DNA of 46,390 nt, taken from assembly GCF_000758945.1 (NCBI RefSeq), contig NZ_JRND01000029.1, positions 1 through 46,390 of the forward strand, given 5' to 3'. The DNA is from Lancefieldella parvula_C (GTDB taxonomy: Bacteria > Actinomycetota > Coriobacteriia > Coriobacteriales > Atopobiaceae). Position 1 is the stretch's first letter. Every line of letters starts with the position of its first letter. Below, one piece after another: positions 22,987 through 30,982 of this stretch. Position numbers and translations under genes: made by a program. The notes under the pieces are model-generated. The model was given only the letters and a program-made list of their open reading frames with translations, was not told where the DNA came from and did not search any database.

Positions 22987-23150
22987 GTGAATTGTCCTCG
23001 CAAGCACAATTCACGTCCTATTGGTTGAAGAGAAAGGTCAGCATGAAACCTCGACCTCACAGTCGCTGACCTCTTGCGGTGTGCCGATTTGCACCGTGAG
23101 GGGTGAAATCGCAATGCAGTCCCCGTGGCAAGTATGCGGAGTTTCTCGCC
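22987..23150 (+). ncRNA. Structured 5' leader of the Mg2+ transporter operon, candidate riboswitch
   Basis: The 360-bp gap before the MgtE-like gene contains consecutive hairpins: GTGAATTGT/ACAATTCAC (22987-22995 with 23006-23014, perfect 9 bp); AGGTCAGC/GCTGACCT (23035-23042 with 23065-23072, perfect 8 bp); CGGTG/CACCG (23077-23081 with 23092-23096); and GGGG/CCCC (23100-23103 with 23121-23124). A possible terminator-like stem CGTGGC/GCCACG with CTTT overlaps the 3' end near 23155. Genes below transport divalent metal, for which Mg2+-sensing M-box leaders are known, but I cannot align this to the M-box consensus as I remember it. The region from 22831 to 22986 shows nothing clear. Confidence 0.55.
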
Positions 23151-23191
23151 AAAGCCACGCTTTAGTCTTCGGACGCATGTAAGGAGCACAC

Positions 23192-25078
23192 ATGATTTAT
23201 CTTTCCCAGTTAATGGGTAATCCGGTTCTAGATTCAGAAGGCGAGAAGATCGGTTCTGTCTCCGACCTTGGAATTGCTACCGGAGAAGTTTTTCCTCGCA
23301 TCACTTCCCTTGCTTTTATGGGCCCTGGCCGCACGCCAATGATGATTTCTTGGCGCAAGTATGTTGATACCTACGATGAGGACGTCATCAGGCTCAAGGT
23401 ACCTTCAACTGAGATTCGTTTCTCGTACCTGCAGCCTAACGAAGTTCTTCTCGCCCGAGATATTCTCAACAAGCAGATCGTTGATACGCGCGGCATTCGC
23501 GTTGTCCGCGTAAACGACCTCAAGCTTTCCGATACCAGCTCAACGCAGCTTCGCCTTCTGGGCGCAGAGGTTGGCGCACGTGGTCTGCTGCGCAGCCTTT
23601 CTCCCCATCTAGAGCACCTGGTCACCCGCATTGCGCGCGCTATGGGCCACCCCATGCAAGAGCGCATCATTGCGTGGAGTTACATGGACCTGGTTGAGCG
23701 CGACCTCTCCAACGTCAAGCTCTCCGTTTCCCACAAAACGCTGGACGAGCTGCACCCTGCTGATGTTGCTGACATCATCGAACGCCTGGACTCTCGCCTG
23801 CGTAGTCAGGTATTTGCCCAGCTTGATGACGAACAGCGCGCCGGCGCAATGGCAGAGTTCAACGACGACGCCATGGCAGTTGAGCTCATCGGTGGCCTGA
23901 ACGAAAAAGAAGCATCTCGCATCCTGTCCGAGATGGACCCAGACGACGCGGCCGAGCTTGTCTCCGAGCTGAGCTATGACCGTGCCGAGAAACTCCTGCG
24001 CTTGATGGGCGTTAAGGAGCAGCGCGCAATTAGGCAGCTGCTGGGATATCGCGAGTACACCGCTGGCCGTATTATGACGTCCGAGGCGCTTTCTGTTCCT
24101 GAGGATCAGACCGTTGCGTACGCTTTTGATCGCCTGCGTAACCTGGACGAAGACTTTGAGACCGTCCGCTATCTCTACCTTACTGACGAGGACGGCCGCC
24201 TGTCCGGAACCGTTTCGCTGAACCGCCTGATTGTCTCCGAACCAGAAACTCGTCTGGAGGAGATTGCTAATAAGAACCTGGTCACCGCCTCACCAGAGGA
24301 CGACCAGGAGGACGTTGCTCGAAACATTGCAAAGTACAACCTGCTGGCCATGCCTGTTGTTTCTGACGACAACCGCCTGCTGGGTATTGTTACCGTCGAC
24401 GATGCTCTTGACGTTCTTGAAGAGGAGCACGCCGAGGACCTGCAGATTGTTGGTGGCGGCAGGAGCGATTCCGACTCTGGCGACCGTGGCCGCAACATTA
24501 TTTGGTTCCTCCACCGCAACCTCTGGCTTTTGTTCTGGGTTGCTTCCGTTGTGATTGCTGCCTTTGTAGGAACAGCTGCAACATCTAATCCAACCATGGG
24601 TATTTTCGCAGCTCTTTGCACTATTACTATGCCAATCTCACTGAACTTGAGCGAGAATACCGTCAACTACGTGACAAACTTCTTCCTCACAGACGATCCT
24701 GGCAGCGAGAAGTCTCCTTCTATCTTAGGCTTTGCCTTCCGCTCGCTTCTACTTGGTCTTCTGGTCAGCGGCCTCATTTGCATCCTTGGTGCCGCAGCCC
24801 ATGCCCTGCTAGAGGCTCTGTTCCACCCCTACGATCCAAATGCAGGCGTATTCTACGCCGCACTCTTTGACCAGACCATTATTCAGATCTTTGGTGCAGC
24901 AGCAGGCTCTACGCTTATTTCCTTCCTGCTAACCCCAATTTTCTTGGCTGTACTTCGCCATCGTGAGGAGAAAAACCAGGAAACTTCAGGCCTCACACTT
25001 ACCCTGATTTCCATGAGCCTTTCGGTGGTGACATTCTTCGTCCTCTCTTACGCTCTCTCGCTTGTGAGCGTGATGTAA
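23192..25078 (+). CDS. MgtE-like protein: PRC-barrel-like, MgtE_N, CBS pair and membrane domain
   Basis: A 628-aa protein. Residues about 1-75 resemble a PRC barrel (YLSQLMGNPVLDSEGEKIG). A second linker follows to about 150. An MgtE N-terminal helical superhelix lies at about 165-280 (HPADVADIIERL, EMDPDDAAELVSEL), a CBS pair at about 285-405 (GRIMTSEALSVPEDQTV), and a C-terminal membrane domain with about five helices at 435-628. Canonical MgtE has the same cytoplasmic gating parts, but the membrane part here is divergent, so it may be a Mg2+ sensor or regulator of the adjacent transporter and not a channel. taaggag precedes the ATG. The stop codon abuts the next start codon. Confidence 0.88.
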   Translation: MIYLSQLMGNPVLDSEGEKIGSVSDLGIATGEVFPRITSLAFMGPGRTPMMISWRKYVDTYDEDVIRLKVPSTEIRFSYLQPNEVLLARDILNKQIVDTRGIRVVRVNDLKLSDTSSTQLRLLGAEVGARGLLRSLSPHLEHLVTRIARAMGHPMQERIIAWSYMDLVERDLSNVKLSVSHKTLDELHPADVADIIERLDSRLRSQVFAQLDDEQRAGAMAEFNDDAMAVELIGGLNEKEASRILSEMDPDDAAELVSELSYDRAEKLLRLMGVKEQRAIRQLLGYREYTAGRIMTSEALSVPEDQTVAYAFDRLRNLDEDFETVRYLYLTDEDGRLSGTVSLNRLIVSEPETRLEEIANKNLVTASPEDDQEDVARNIAKYNLLAMPVVSDDNRLLGIVTVDDALDVLEEEHAEDLQIVGGGRSDSDSGDRGRNIIWFLHRNLWLLFWVASVVIAAFVGTAATSNPTMGIFAALCTITMPISLNLSENTVNYVTNFFLTDDPGSEKSPSILGFAFRSLLLGLLVSGLICILGAAAHALLEALFHPYDPNAGVFYAALFDQTIIQIFGAAAGSTLISFLLTPIFLAVLRHREEKNQETSGLTLTLISMSLSVVTFFVLSYALSLVSVM

Positions 25079-26410
25079 ATGGCGCAAGAGAACGCAGAGG
25101 TAAAGAGCACAGCCGCAGAGCAGAGCGCCGCTGGTCAGGACGCCATCGAGCAGGGCAAACACGCGCCTAAAGAGAAGGCTCCGGTCAACAAAAACAGCAT
25201 CAAGTACATCTTGATGGCAATGGGTCCCGGTCTTCTCGCCGCATTTGCTGGTAACGACGCCGGTGGCATTGCAACCTACTCCAGCGCGGGCGCTACGTTT
25301 GGCTACTCGCAGCTGTGGACCGTACCACTCATGTGCTTCCTGCTGATTGTGGTTCAAGAAACTGCAGCTCGAATGGGCTGTGTTACCGGTAAAGGTATTG
25401 CATCGCTGGTCCGTGAGCGCTTTGGTATTCGCCTTTCCACACTGGCAATGGGCGCGCTGCTGCTCTCCAATATTGCTGTTACCTTCTCCGAATTCGCAGG
25501 TATTGCGTCCAGTATGGAGCTCTTTGGCATCCCAACGTACGTCTCGGTACCTATCAGCGCTCTGATGGTGTGGCTCCTGACCGTTGGCGGATCGTACCGC
25601 CGTATCGAGAAGATTTTGCTGGCAATTAGCTGCATTTTTGTCACATACGTAGTGGCTGGCGTGCTAGCTCAGCCAGACTGGGGCGAGGCTCTGCGCGTCA
25701 CCATCATTCCGCAGCCTTCCGCTGAACCGTCATACATTTCTCTGTTAGTTGCAAATATTGGTACTACTATCAGTCCGTACATGATCTTCTTGGTTGCATC
25801 AAATGTTGTCGAGAAAAACCTTGATACCAGCGATATTCCCGCACAACGTGCAGACAATGTTGCCGGCGCAGTCCTGGCCGAGATCATCACCTGGTTCATT
25901 ATGCTGACCACCGGCGCTGTCCTCTTCCCTCGCGGAATCTCTGTTGACTCTGCTGCCGACGCTGCTCGCGCTCTTGAACCACTTGCAGGTCAGTATGCAA
26001 GTACCCTCTTCGCGCTGGGTATGGTTGGCGCGTCCTTCCTTGCAGCATGCGTTCTACCAGGCATTACCGCAAGCGCCATCTGCGAGGCATTTGGTTGGGA
26101 GCGCGGAGCCGACCGTAGCTGGCAGGAGGCCCCTGTCTACCACGGCATTATTACAACCGTGCTGGTTATTTCTGCACTGGTTGTTCTGATTCCAGGCATG
26201 AGCCTCTTTGGTATCATGATGGCCGCCCAGGTCATCAACGGTATTCTGCTGCCAATTCTGCTTGTCTTTATGGTTATCATTGCGGCCGACAAACACATCA
26301 TGGGCAAGTACGCCAACGGCCGCATCTGGAACGCTCTGACCTGGTTTACCATCGTCACCGTTATCATCCTGACCATTGTGATGTTCATTCTGCAGGCCAT
26401 GGGCTTGTAG
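25079..26410 (+). CDS. Nramp-related Mg2+ transporter (NRMT-like)
   Basis: A 443-aa protein with a 40-residue charged N-terminal tail and about eleven helices. The fold is Nramp, but the metal motifs are changed: the helix-1 DPGN of Mn2+/Fe2+ transporters is replaced by NDAGG (59-63), and the helix-6 MPH by SPY (in GTTISPYMIF, about 230). These replacements are the hallmark of NRMT proteins, described in clostridia and Coriobacteria as Mg2+ transporters. It starts at the base after the MgtE-like stop, so the two are translationally linked and probably act together in Mg2+ homeostasis under the structured leader. An inverted-pair terminator follows. Confidence 0.9.
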   Translation: MAQENAEVKSTAAEQSAAGQDAIEQGKHAPKEKAPVNKNSIKYILMAMGPGLLAAFAGNDAGGIATYSSAGATFGYSQLWTVPLMCFLLIVVQETAARMGCVTGKGIASLVRERFGIRLSTLAMGALLLSNIAVTFSEFAGIASSMELFGIPTYVSVPISALMVWLLTVGGSYRRIEKILLAISCIFVTYVVAGVLAQPDWGEALRVTIIPQPSAEPSYISLLVANIGTTISPYMIFLVASNVVEKNLDTSDIPAQRADNVAGAVLAEIITWFIMLTTGAVLFPRGISVDSAADAARALEPLAGQYASTLFALGMVGASFLAACVLPGITASAICEAFGWERGADRSWQEAPVYHGIITTVLVISALVVLIPGMSLFGIMMAAQVINGILLPILLVFMVIIAADKHIMGKYANGRIWNALTWFTIVTVIILTIVMFILQAMGL

Positions 26411-26436
26411 CAAACGTCACGCAACTGCAACACAAA

Positions 26437-26475
26437 AATAGGGCGAGAAGATCGGTCTTCTCGCCCTATTGTTTT
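26437..26475. terminator. GGCGAGAA inverted pair, terminator of the Mg2+ transporter operon
   Basis: A perfect 15-bp stem (26437-26451 with 26456-26470) has loop TCGG and contains GGCGAGAAGA/TCTTCTCGCC. It is followed by GTTTTAT on the plus strand and preceded by AAAAA, so it serves both convergent operons. Confidence 0.9.
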
Positions 26476-26495
26476 ATGCATTTAGCTGCTATTTA

Positions 26496-27482
26496 TTACT
26501 TGCTTGCCTTGTCAAACTCGTCCTTGAAGTCAGAGAACATCTTGCCCATGCGTCCGAGCTGCATGCCAAAACCCTTAGCTGCCTTGTTAGCGGTGGCCTG
26601 TGTAGATGATTTGCTTGTAGGCTTAGCAGCAGGCTTACTAGCAGCGGCTTTGTCAGCAGCGGCTTTGTCAGCTGCGGCCTGCTCCTCCGCAGATGGCTTC
26701 TCGAGGCGAACATCCTCTGCAGCAATGGGAGCTGGGCGCTCGGAATCGTCTTCTGCGTCGGGCTCGGTAGCGTCTTCGATCGCACGCTTTGCCTTGGCCA
26801 GCGTCTTACCCAGGGCAAACGCGCCCTTCTCGGTGGCCTCTGCAACAGCTTTTCCGGCTTTAGCTGTAGCCTCAGAAGCCTTTGCGGCAGCTGCCGCGTA
26901 ACCCTCGCCCGCCTTTGCAGCTAGACCGCCAGTGAGCTGGGCATCTGCCGCTTCGTCGGAGAGAACCATGGCGCCGTTAGAGTAACCCAACAGCCACTCA
27001 GGCTTGATGGCAAACGAGCCTACCAGCGCTTCAGATCCAGCGCCATCACCCACAAGAAATGCCGAGACCACACCAGTGACCTGGTCAAACTCTGCACCAC
27101 TTACGTAACCTAAGGTTTTGCCGCTCTTAGTGCGAGCTTCCATACCGTGCCACAAGATGCAGGTATCAAAATCCAAGTTCAAGCGCTTGATTGCTGCTTT
27201 ATCGACGTTATTCTCGGGATCTTTTACGCAAAGCCCCTGCTCAATGGTCTCCAGAGACTCCAGCGTGACAAACGCGTCATCCTGCTTAATCATGCCAGCA
27301 ATGTCGGGCTTCTGAACCATCACGCCCACTACCTGCGAAGGCTGGCCCTGTTTGAAGGGTGCAAAAACCACGTTGTGGATTTTTCCTAACTTGGAAAACC
27401 GCTCTTCTCCCGCGTGCTTGCCCTTTGTAGCAGGCTTTTTGGGGAGAAGGACCTTTGCGCCTAGGAGCTCGGTTGTTTTCAC
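26496..27482 (-). CDS. PRC-barrel-like protein with Ala/Lys-rich tail
   Basis: A 328-aa protein starting at GTG, with GAGAGG nine bases upstream. The first 190 residues look like two PRC-barrel-type beta units (LGAKVLLPKK, KLGKIHNVVFAP; then KSGKTLGYVSGAEFDQVTGVVSAFLVGDG). The remainder is low-complexity, helical and charged, rich in Ala, Lys and Glu, ending in a short amphipathic helix (about 310-328). PRC barrels bind RNA or partner proteins, and the MgtE-like protein at 23.2 kb also begins with a PRC-like unit, so a shared partner is conceivable. Function unknown. It is the last gene of a minus-strand group with the YtxH protein. Confidence 0.8.
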   Translation of the reverse strand: MKTTELLGAKVLLPKKPATKGKHAGEERFSKLGKIHNVVFAPFKQGQPSQVVGVMVQKPDIAGMIKQDDAFVTLESLETIEQGLCVKDPENNVDKAAIKRLNLDFDTCILWHGMEARTKSGKTLGYVSGAEFDQVTGVVSAFLVGDGAGSEALVGSFAIKPEWLLGYSNGAMVLSDEAADAQLTGGLAAKAGEGYAAAAAKASEATAKAGKAVAEATEKGAFALGKTLAKAKRAIEDATEPDAEDDSERPAPIAAEDVRLEKPSAEEQAAADKAAADKAAASKPAAKPTSKSSTQATANKAAKGFGMQLGRMGKMFSDFKDEFDKASK

Positions 27483-27497
27483 GTGAAACCTCTCTAT

Positions 27498-27526
27498 AAA
27501 AAACGGGACGTCATAAGGCGTCCCGT
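27498..27526 (-). terminator. Terminator between the YtxH gene and the PRC-barrel gene
   Basis: An ACGGGACG/CGTCCCGT 8-bp stem with an 8-nt loop is followed on the minus strand by TTTTTT. It ends just before the ribosome site of the PRC-barrel gene, so that gene may be read only by partial read-through. Confidence 0.8.
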
Positions 27527-27547
27527 CACATTGCTTATAAGTGAGGC

Positions 27548-28009
27548 TTATGCCTCCTGGTAGCCCTCGCCAGCGTGCTCCTGCTCGTGGGATTCAACGT
27601 TCTCGATGCGAACAGCCTGAGCCTCAGCGGTTGTGGCGGTTGGCTCTGGAACAACAAAGGAGTCTGCAACAACATCGGCAGCATCTGCGACAGTGTTAGA
27701 AGCAGAGGTCACAGCGTCAGAAAGTGACTCACGGAGCTGATCCATGCGCTCGCGAGCAAGGTCAACCTTTGCGCGGAGCTCGTCGGTCTTTGCGTCAACA
27801 GTAGGCTTGACCTCGTCAATCTTAGTGCTCACAACCTTAGATGTGCGCTCATAAGAATCAAGTGCGGAATCCCATGCGTCATTGACAGCATCTGCAGCCA
27901 AAGCGCGAGTCTCCTCGCCGGAACGTGGAGCCAGGAAAAGACCAGCTACAGCGCCAGCAGCAGCACCAAAAATAGCGCCTAGAAAGAAACCAGCAGACTT
28001 CTTGCTCAT
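27548..28009 (-). CDS. YtxH-domain membrane-associated protein
   Basis: A 153-aa protein. The N-terminal Gly/Ala-rich membrane helix (about 6-25) is followed by LFLAPRSGEETR, the signature of YtxH (DUF4230-unrelated) stress proteins. A long charged coiled-coil-like helix (about 40-105) and an acidic tail complete it. In Bacillus YtxH is a general-stress protein of unknown mechanism. The ribosome site caggaggt lies six bases before the ATG. It is 57 bp behind the upstream cyanophycin-synthetase-like gene. Confidence 0.88.
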   Translation of the reverse strand: MSKKSAGFFLGAIFGAAAGAVAGLFLAPRSGEETRALAADAVNDAWDSALDSYERTSKVVSTKIDEVKPTVDAKTDELRAKVDLARERMDQLRESLSDAVTSASNTVADAADVVADSFVVPEPTATTAEAQAVRIENVESHEQEHAGEGYQEA

Positions 28010-28066
28010 AAGTACCTCCTGTTAAACAGCAAAACGCTGTACGTAATCATACCGCAATAAGGGCGT

Positions 28067-28939
28067 TTATCGAACGGGCTTTGGACGAGGAACGTTAATC
28101 ATGTTCCAATCGTCTGGGACGTCGGTGACCTCAGAGTCGTCAGTGGCGTCCTCGGCAGCTGTTGCCTCGGCGAGCTCGTCGGCGGGTGCCTCGGCGATGT
28201 CGGCTGCGGGCTCGGCGTCGGCTGCGGGGTCGGCGTCGGCAGCGGGCGCGACCGCGTCCTCGTCGGATGCGTCGATACCTGCGACCTCGGCATTGTTCTC
28301 CTCAGCGTCAGCAGCCTCAGCCTCAACTGCATCAGCAGCAGCTGCATCAGCGACGTCCTCGGAGGAGTTGTCGGCAGCGTAATCCTCTGCGACTACGCTC
28401 TCTGCCTGGGGTACAGCGTCCGCCTCAGGTTCCGCGGAGTCTGCGAGCTCATCGGTCTTCTCGCCGTCAAGGCTTTGGATGAGCGCAACGAGGCCAGAAA
28501 CGATTGCATTGATGTCTGGATCGGCGTCCTCCTGGTTGCCATATGCCCAGTTAAGGAGCCATACGGCACTGGAGAGCGAGGCTGCAACCAGCACGTCATC
28601 TGGACATGCAAGGATGATCTCGTAGAGGCCGCGACGGGAATCTACCAGGGAAGTCTTACCGGAAGCAACGTCTCCCGCGAGGTTGGTCAGGGCCAGAAGC
28701 TCGACGGTCACATGCTCAAGCAGGTGCGCTACCTCGGTATCTTCTGCGACAAGGCCAAAACGGGCATCGGCATCGCCCAAGCACAGGTGATTGGAAAGAC
28801 CTGGCAAAAGCTCAAGTACGCGCTCAGTTGCCTCAGCATTTTCCGAGGTCAAACGTGGCGCTTTAGCCGAAAACTCAACGGTAGCGGTCAAGTTTTTAGG
28901 TCCTACCACAACTTTTTTGATAGAAATCAACTGCGCCAT
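28067..28939 (-). CDS. Protein resembling the cyanophycin synthetase N-terminal domain, with acidic repeat tail
   Basis: A 290-aa protein. Residues about 35-140 resemble the N-terminal domain of cyanophycin synthetase: LLPGLSNHLC, then HLLEHVTVELLALTN, GDVASGKTS and the RRGLYEIILACPDDVLVAA segment. The ATP-grasp and Mur-ligase parts of CphA are missing. From about 165 on it is highly acidic, rich in Ala, Asp and Glu (AADADPAAD-type repeats), ending with a short basic PRPKPVR. A catalytic role is therefore unlikely; a binding or scaffold role is more plausible. The GC-rich repeat DNA explains long open frames on the opposite strand here. AGAGG lies seven bases before the ATG. Confidence 0.75.
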   Translation of the reverse strand: MAQLISIKKVVVGPKNLTATVEFSAKAPRLTSENAEATERVLELLPGLSNHLCLGDADARFGLVAEDTEVAHLLEHVTVELLALTNLAGDVASGKTSLVDSRRGLYEIILACPDDVLVAASLSSAVWLLNWAYGNQEDADPDINAIVSGLVALIQSLDGEKTDELADSAEPEADAVPQAESVVAEDYAADNSSEDVADAAAADAVEAEAADAEENNAEVAGIDASDEDAVAPAADADPAADAEPAADIAEAPADELAEATAAEDATDDSEVTDVPDDWNMINVPRPKPVR

Positions 28940-28985
28940 TTCAACCTCTTTCTATTGGTTCACTCTATTGTAATCATTCTTTTAG

Positions 28986-30344
28986 TTATTCATTTTCTGA
29001 TGTGTCAGAGTTTTCGCCAGCTGGCTCAGATTCACCGTCTACCTGTGGTTCTGGAGCAATTACACGCAACAAAGATAGTCGGCGACGACGCATCGACTGC
29101 ACGCGGAACACGTAGCCATCCTTCTCAAAAACCTCACCTGGACGAGGTAGATGATTTGCCAAATCCAGCACAAAGCCCGCGATAGTCTCGTACTCCTCGG
29201 ATTCCCCAACCGGCCATCCAAGTTCAGCTGCATCATTGAGCGAGAAACGACCATCTACCAGCCACTCTCTATCAGAGAGCTGCGTCAGGTACTTGTTGTC
29301 CGGATCAAACTCATCCTCAATTTCGCCAACAATCTCCTCGACGATGTCCTCAACGGTGATAACACCAGCGGTTCCGCCGTACTCGTCAACCACGATGACC
29401 ATCTGGTCGCGACTTGTCTGCATCTCAGTGAGCAGCGGAATGATATCTTTGGTATCGGGTACGTAGTCAGCGGAACGCACGAAGCGCGCGATCTTCTCGT
29501 CACTATCGTGCTGGTCAAGCGCTGGCTCCAGCAAATCTTTGATGTGAGCGATGCCCACGATGCGATCGATATTCTCGTGGTAGATAGGGATGCGCGAGAA
29601 GCCCGTCTGGCGCATGACGCGCAGGACCTCGGCGATAGTTGCAGTGTCCTCCATGGCGGTCATGTCAACGCGCGGGACCATTACCTCACGGACAACGGTG
29701 TCGCCCATCTCGATGACCTCGTGGATCATGGATTTTTCTTCTTCAGAGAGGTCTTCGGAATCCTTGACGATGTAGCGGAGCTCTTCCTCGGTGACCTCTT
29801 GATGGTCGTTGGTAGTGTCAATGCCCATCAGCGTGGTAACCGCATCTGCCGAGGCAGACGTGATAAACACGAGTGGGCGCGCAATCTGCATGAACGCCTT
29901 CATGGGGCCGACGACTGCTTTGGCCACTGCCTCGGAGTTTGCTAGGCCGATACTCTTTGGAACCAGCTCGCCGATGACCACGGAAAAGAAGGAAACAATC
30001 AGCGTAATAGCCACGACAGCTAAAGGAAGCGCCAGGTCAGCGTGGACACCGATACTGACCAGCCAAGCGCCGAATGGCTCGGAAAGACTTGTTGCAGCAA
30101 ATGCCGAGGACGCAAAACCAACCAGGGTAATTGCGACCTGAATTGTTGCGAGGAAATATCCGCGATCAGTGGCAATGTCAATGACAGCAAGGGCTCTTGG
30201 ATCGCCCTCGTCCACGTCCGCCTCAAGTGCCGCGCGACGAGAGCTCACAATGGCCATCTCGGCCGCAGAAAAGAAGCCGTTTACCAGGGTAAGCAGCAGA
30301 GTTATTCCAATACTTAACGCAATGTCCATCGAGTGTATGGGCAC
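28986..30344 (-). CDS. CNNM/CorC (HlyC-family) transport protein
   Basis: A 452-aa protein. The DUF21/CNNM membrane domain (about 1-190) has three to four helices and the motif NGFFSAAEMAIVSSRR. A CBS pair at about 205-325 contains MVPRVDMTAM and MVIVVDEYGG. A C-terminal CorC_HlyC domain at about 345-435 contains WLVDGRFSLNDAAELG. These proteins export or regulate Mg2+ (CNNM/MpfA), although often named hemolysin; its place near the Mg2+ operon fits that role. The start is either GTG at 30344 or ATG five codons later (30329); AGAGGTAG lies close before the first. Confidence 0.92.
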   Translation of the reverse strand: MPIHSMDIALSIGITLLLTLVNGFFSAAEMAIVSSRRAALEADVDEGDPRALAVIDIATDRGYFLATIQVAITLVGFASSAFAATSLSEPFGAWLVSIGVHADLALPLAVVAITLIVSFFSVVIGELVPKSIGLANSEAVAKAVVGPMKAFMQIARPLVFITSASADAVTTLMGIDTTNDHQEVTEEELRYIVKDSEDLSEEEKSMIHEVIEMGDTVVREVMVPRVDMTAMEDTATIAEVLRVMRQTGFSRIPIYHENIDRIVGIAHIKDLLEPALDQHDSDEKIARFVRSADYVPDTKDIIPLLTEMQTSRDQMVIVVDEYGGTAGVITVEDIVEEIVGEIEDEFDPDNKYLTQLSDREWLVDGRFSLNDAAELGWPVGESEEYETIAGFVLDLANHLPRPGEVFEKDGYVFRVQSMRRRRLSLLRVIAPEPQVDGESEPAGENSDTSENE

Positions 30345-30697
30345 CTACCTCTTCGAAGTTACTTTTTGTACAGACTATTGTACTCTAACGCGCTCTACCT
30401 TGTAGTCTTCAGGAATTTGACACAGTCTCGCCATGAAACGTCAGGCGCGAGACGCGATGGCGCGAACGGCTCCGCGAGGTGATAGCGTCAACTATACGAG
30501 CAGCACGCTTTTCCCGCGATACGAATTACTTTTCTGCGATTTTGCCAGCCATTTTAATATCATGCTTCTCTATTTTCTGCGTTAATTCTGGCTAACACGC
30601 AGTTCCCAATATTTGATGCAGAATTTTGAATAACTCGTCCAATTAATTCATTTCCATGAATACGTAACTTTTACGCCTAAAATTATGTGCCGAAAAA

Positions 30698-30845
30698 GGT
30701 AAAAAACCCGTTTAGTTGGAAATGAAAATTGAAATTTGGTTGATTTATCTCCAACTAAGACGATTTTTTACCGCCTTAAAAACTTTTATCTGGGCAAACG
30801 TTGTATGCAGAAAAATGAAATCTCCAACTAAACACATTTTTTACC
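30698..30845. repeat. Three copies of a 23-bp motif in the 30.3-31.0 kb gap
   Basis: TCCAACTAA followed by about six variable bases and TTTTTTACC occurs at 30750-30772 and 30823-30845. The inverted form is at 30698-30720 (GGTAAAAAAC to TTAGTTGGA). The outer copies can pair along most of their length. No gene is supported in 30345-30982; the long plus-strand frame starting near 30716 is antisense to the flavodiiron gene. Confidence 0.8.
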
Positions 30846-30892
30846 ACTTCGGGTCACTTCGGAGTCATTTCGGGGTCACTTCGGGGTCATTT
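30846..30892. repeat. 11-bp tandem repeat
   Basis: Four units of GGTCACTTCGG / AGTCATTTCGG type follow directly after the last 23-bp motif, with a T/C alternation between units. Confidence 0.8.
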
Positions 30893-30933
30893 GCATCATT
30901 TTTTGTCCGCTTAACTCCCTTAACAGCAAAAGA

Positions 30934-30960
30934 CCCTCACATTCAGCATGAATGTGAGGG
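30934..30960 (-). terminator. Terminator of the flavodiiron protein gene
   Basis: A perfect 12-bp stem CCCTCACATTCA/TGAATGTGAGGG with a 3-nt loop is followed by TCTTTTG on the minus strand. It lies 22 bp past the stop codon. Confidence 0.88.
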
Positions 30961-30982
30961 CCTTGCTCAATATACCGCTAAA

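Noticed and set aside
29151..29945. Plus-strand frame opposite the CNNM/CorC gene
   Set aside because: The minus strand has all CBS and CorC motifs; the opposite frame has no start signal or domain.
30698..30845. Three spaced repeats resembling a small CRISPR array
   Set aside because: One copy is inverted, spacings are unequal (29 and 50 bp) and no cas genes are present.
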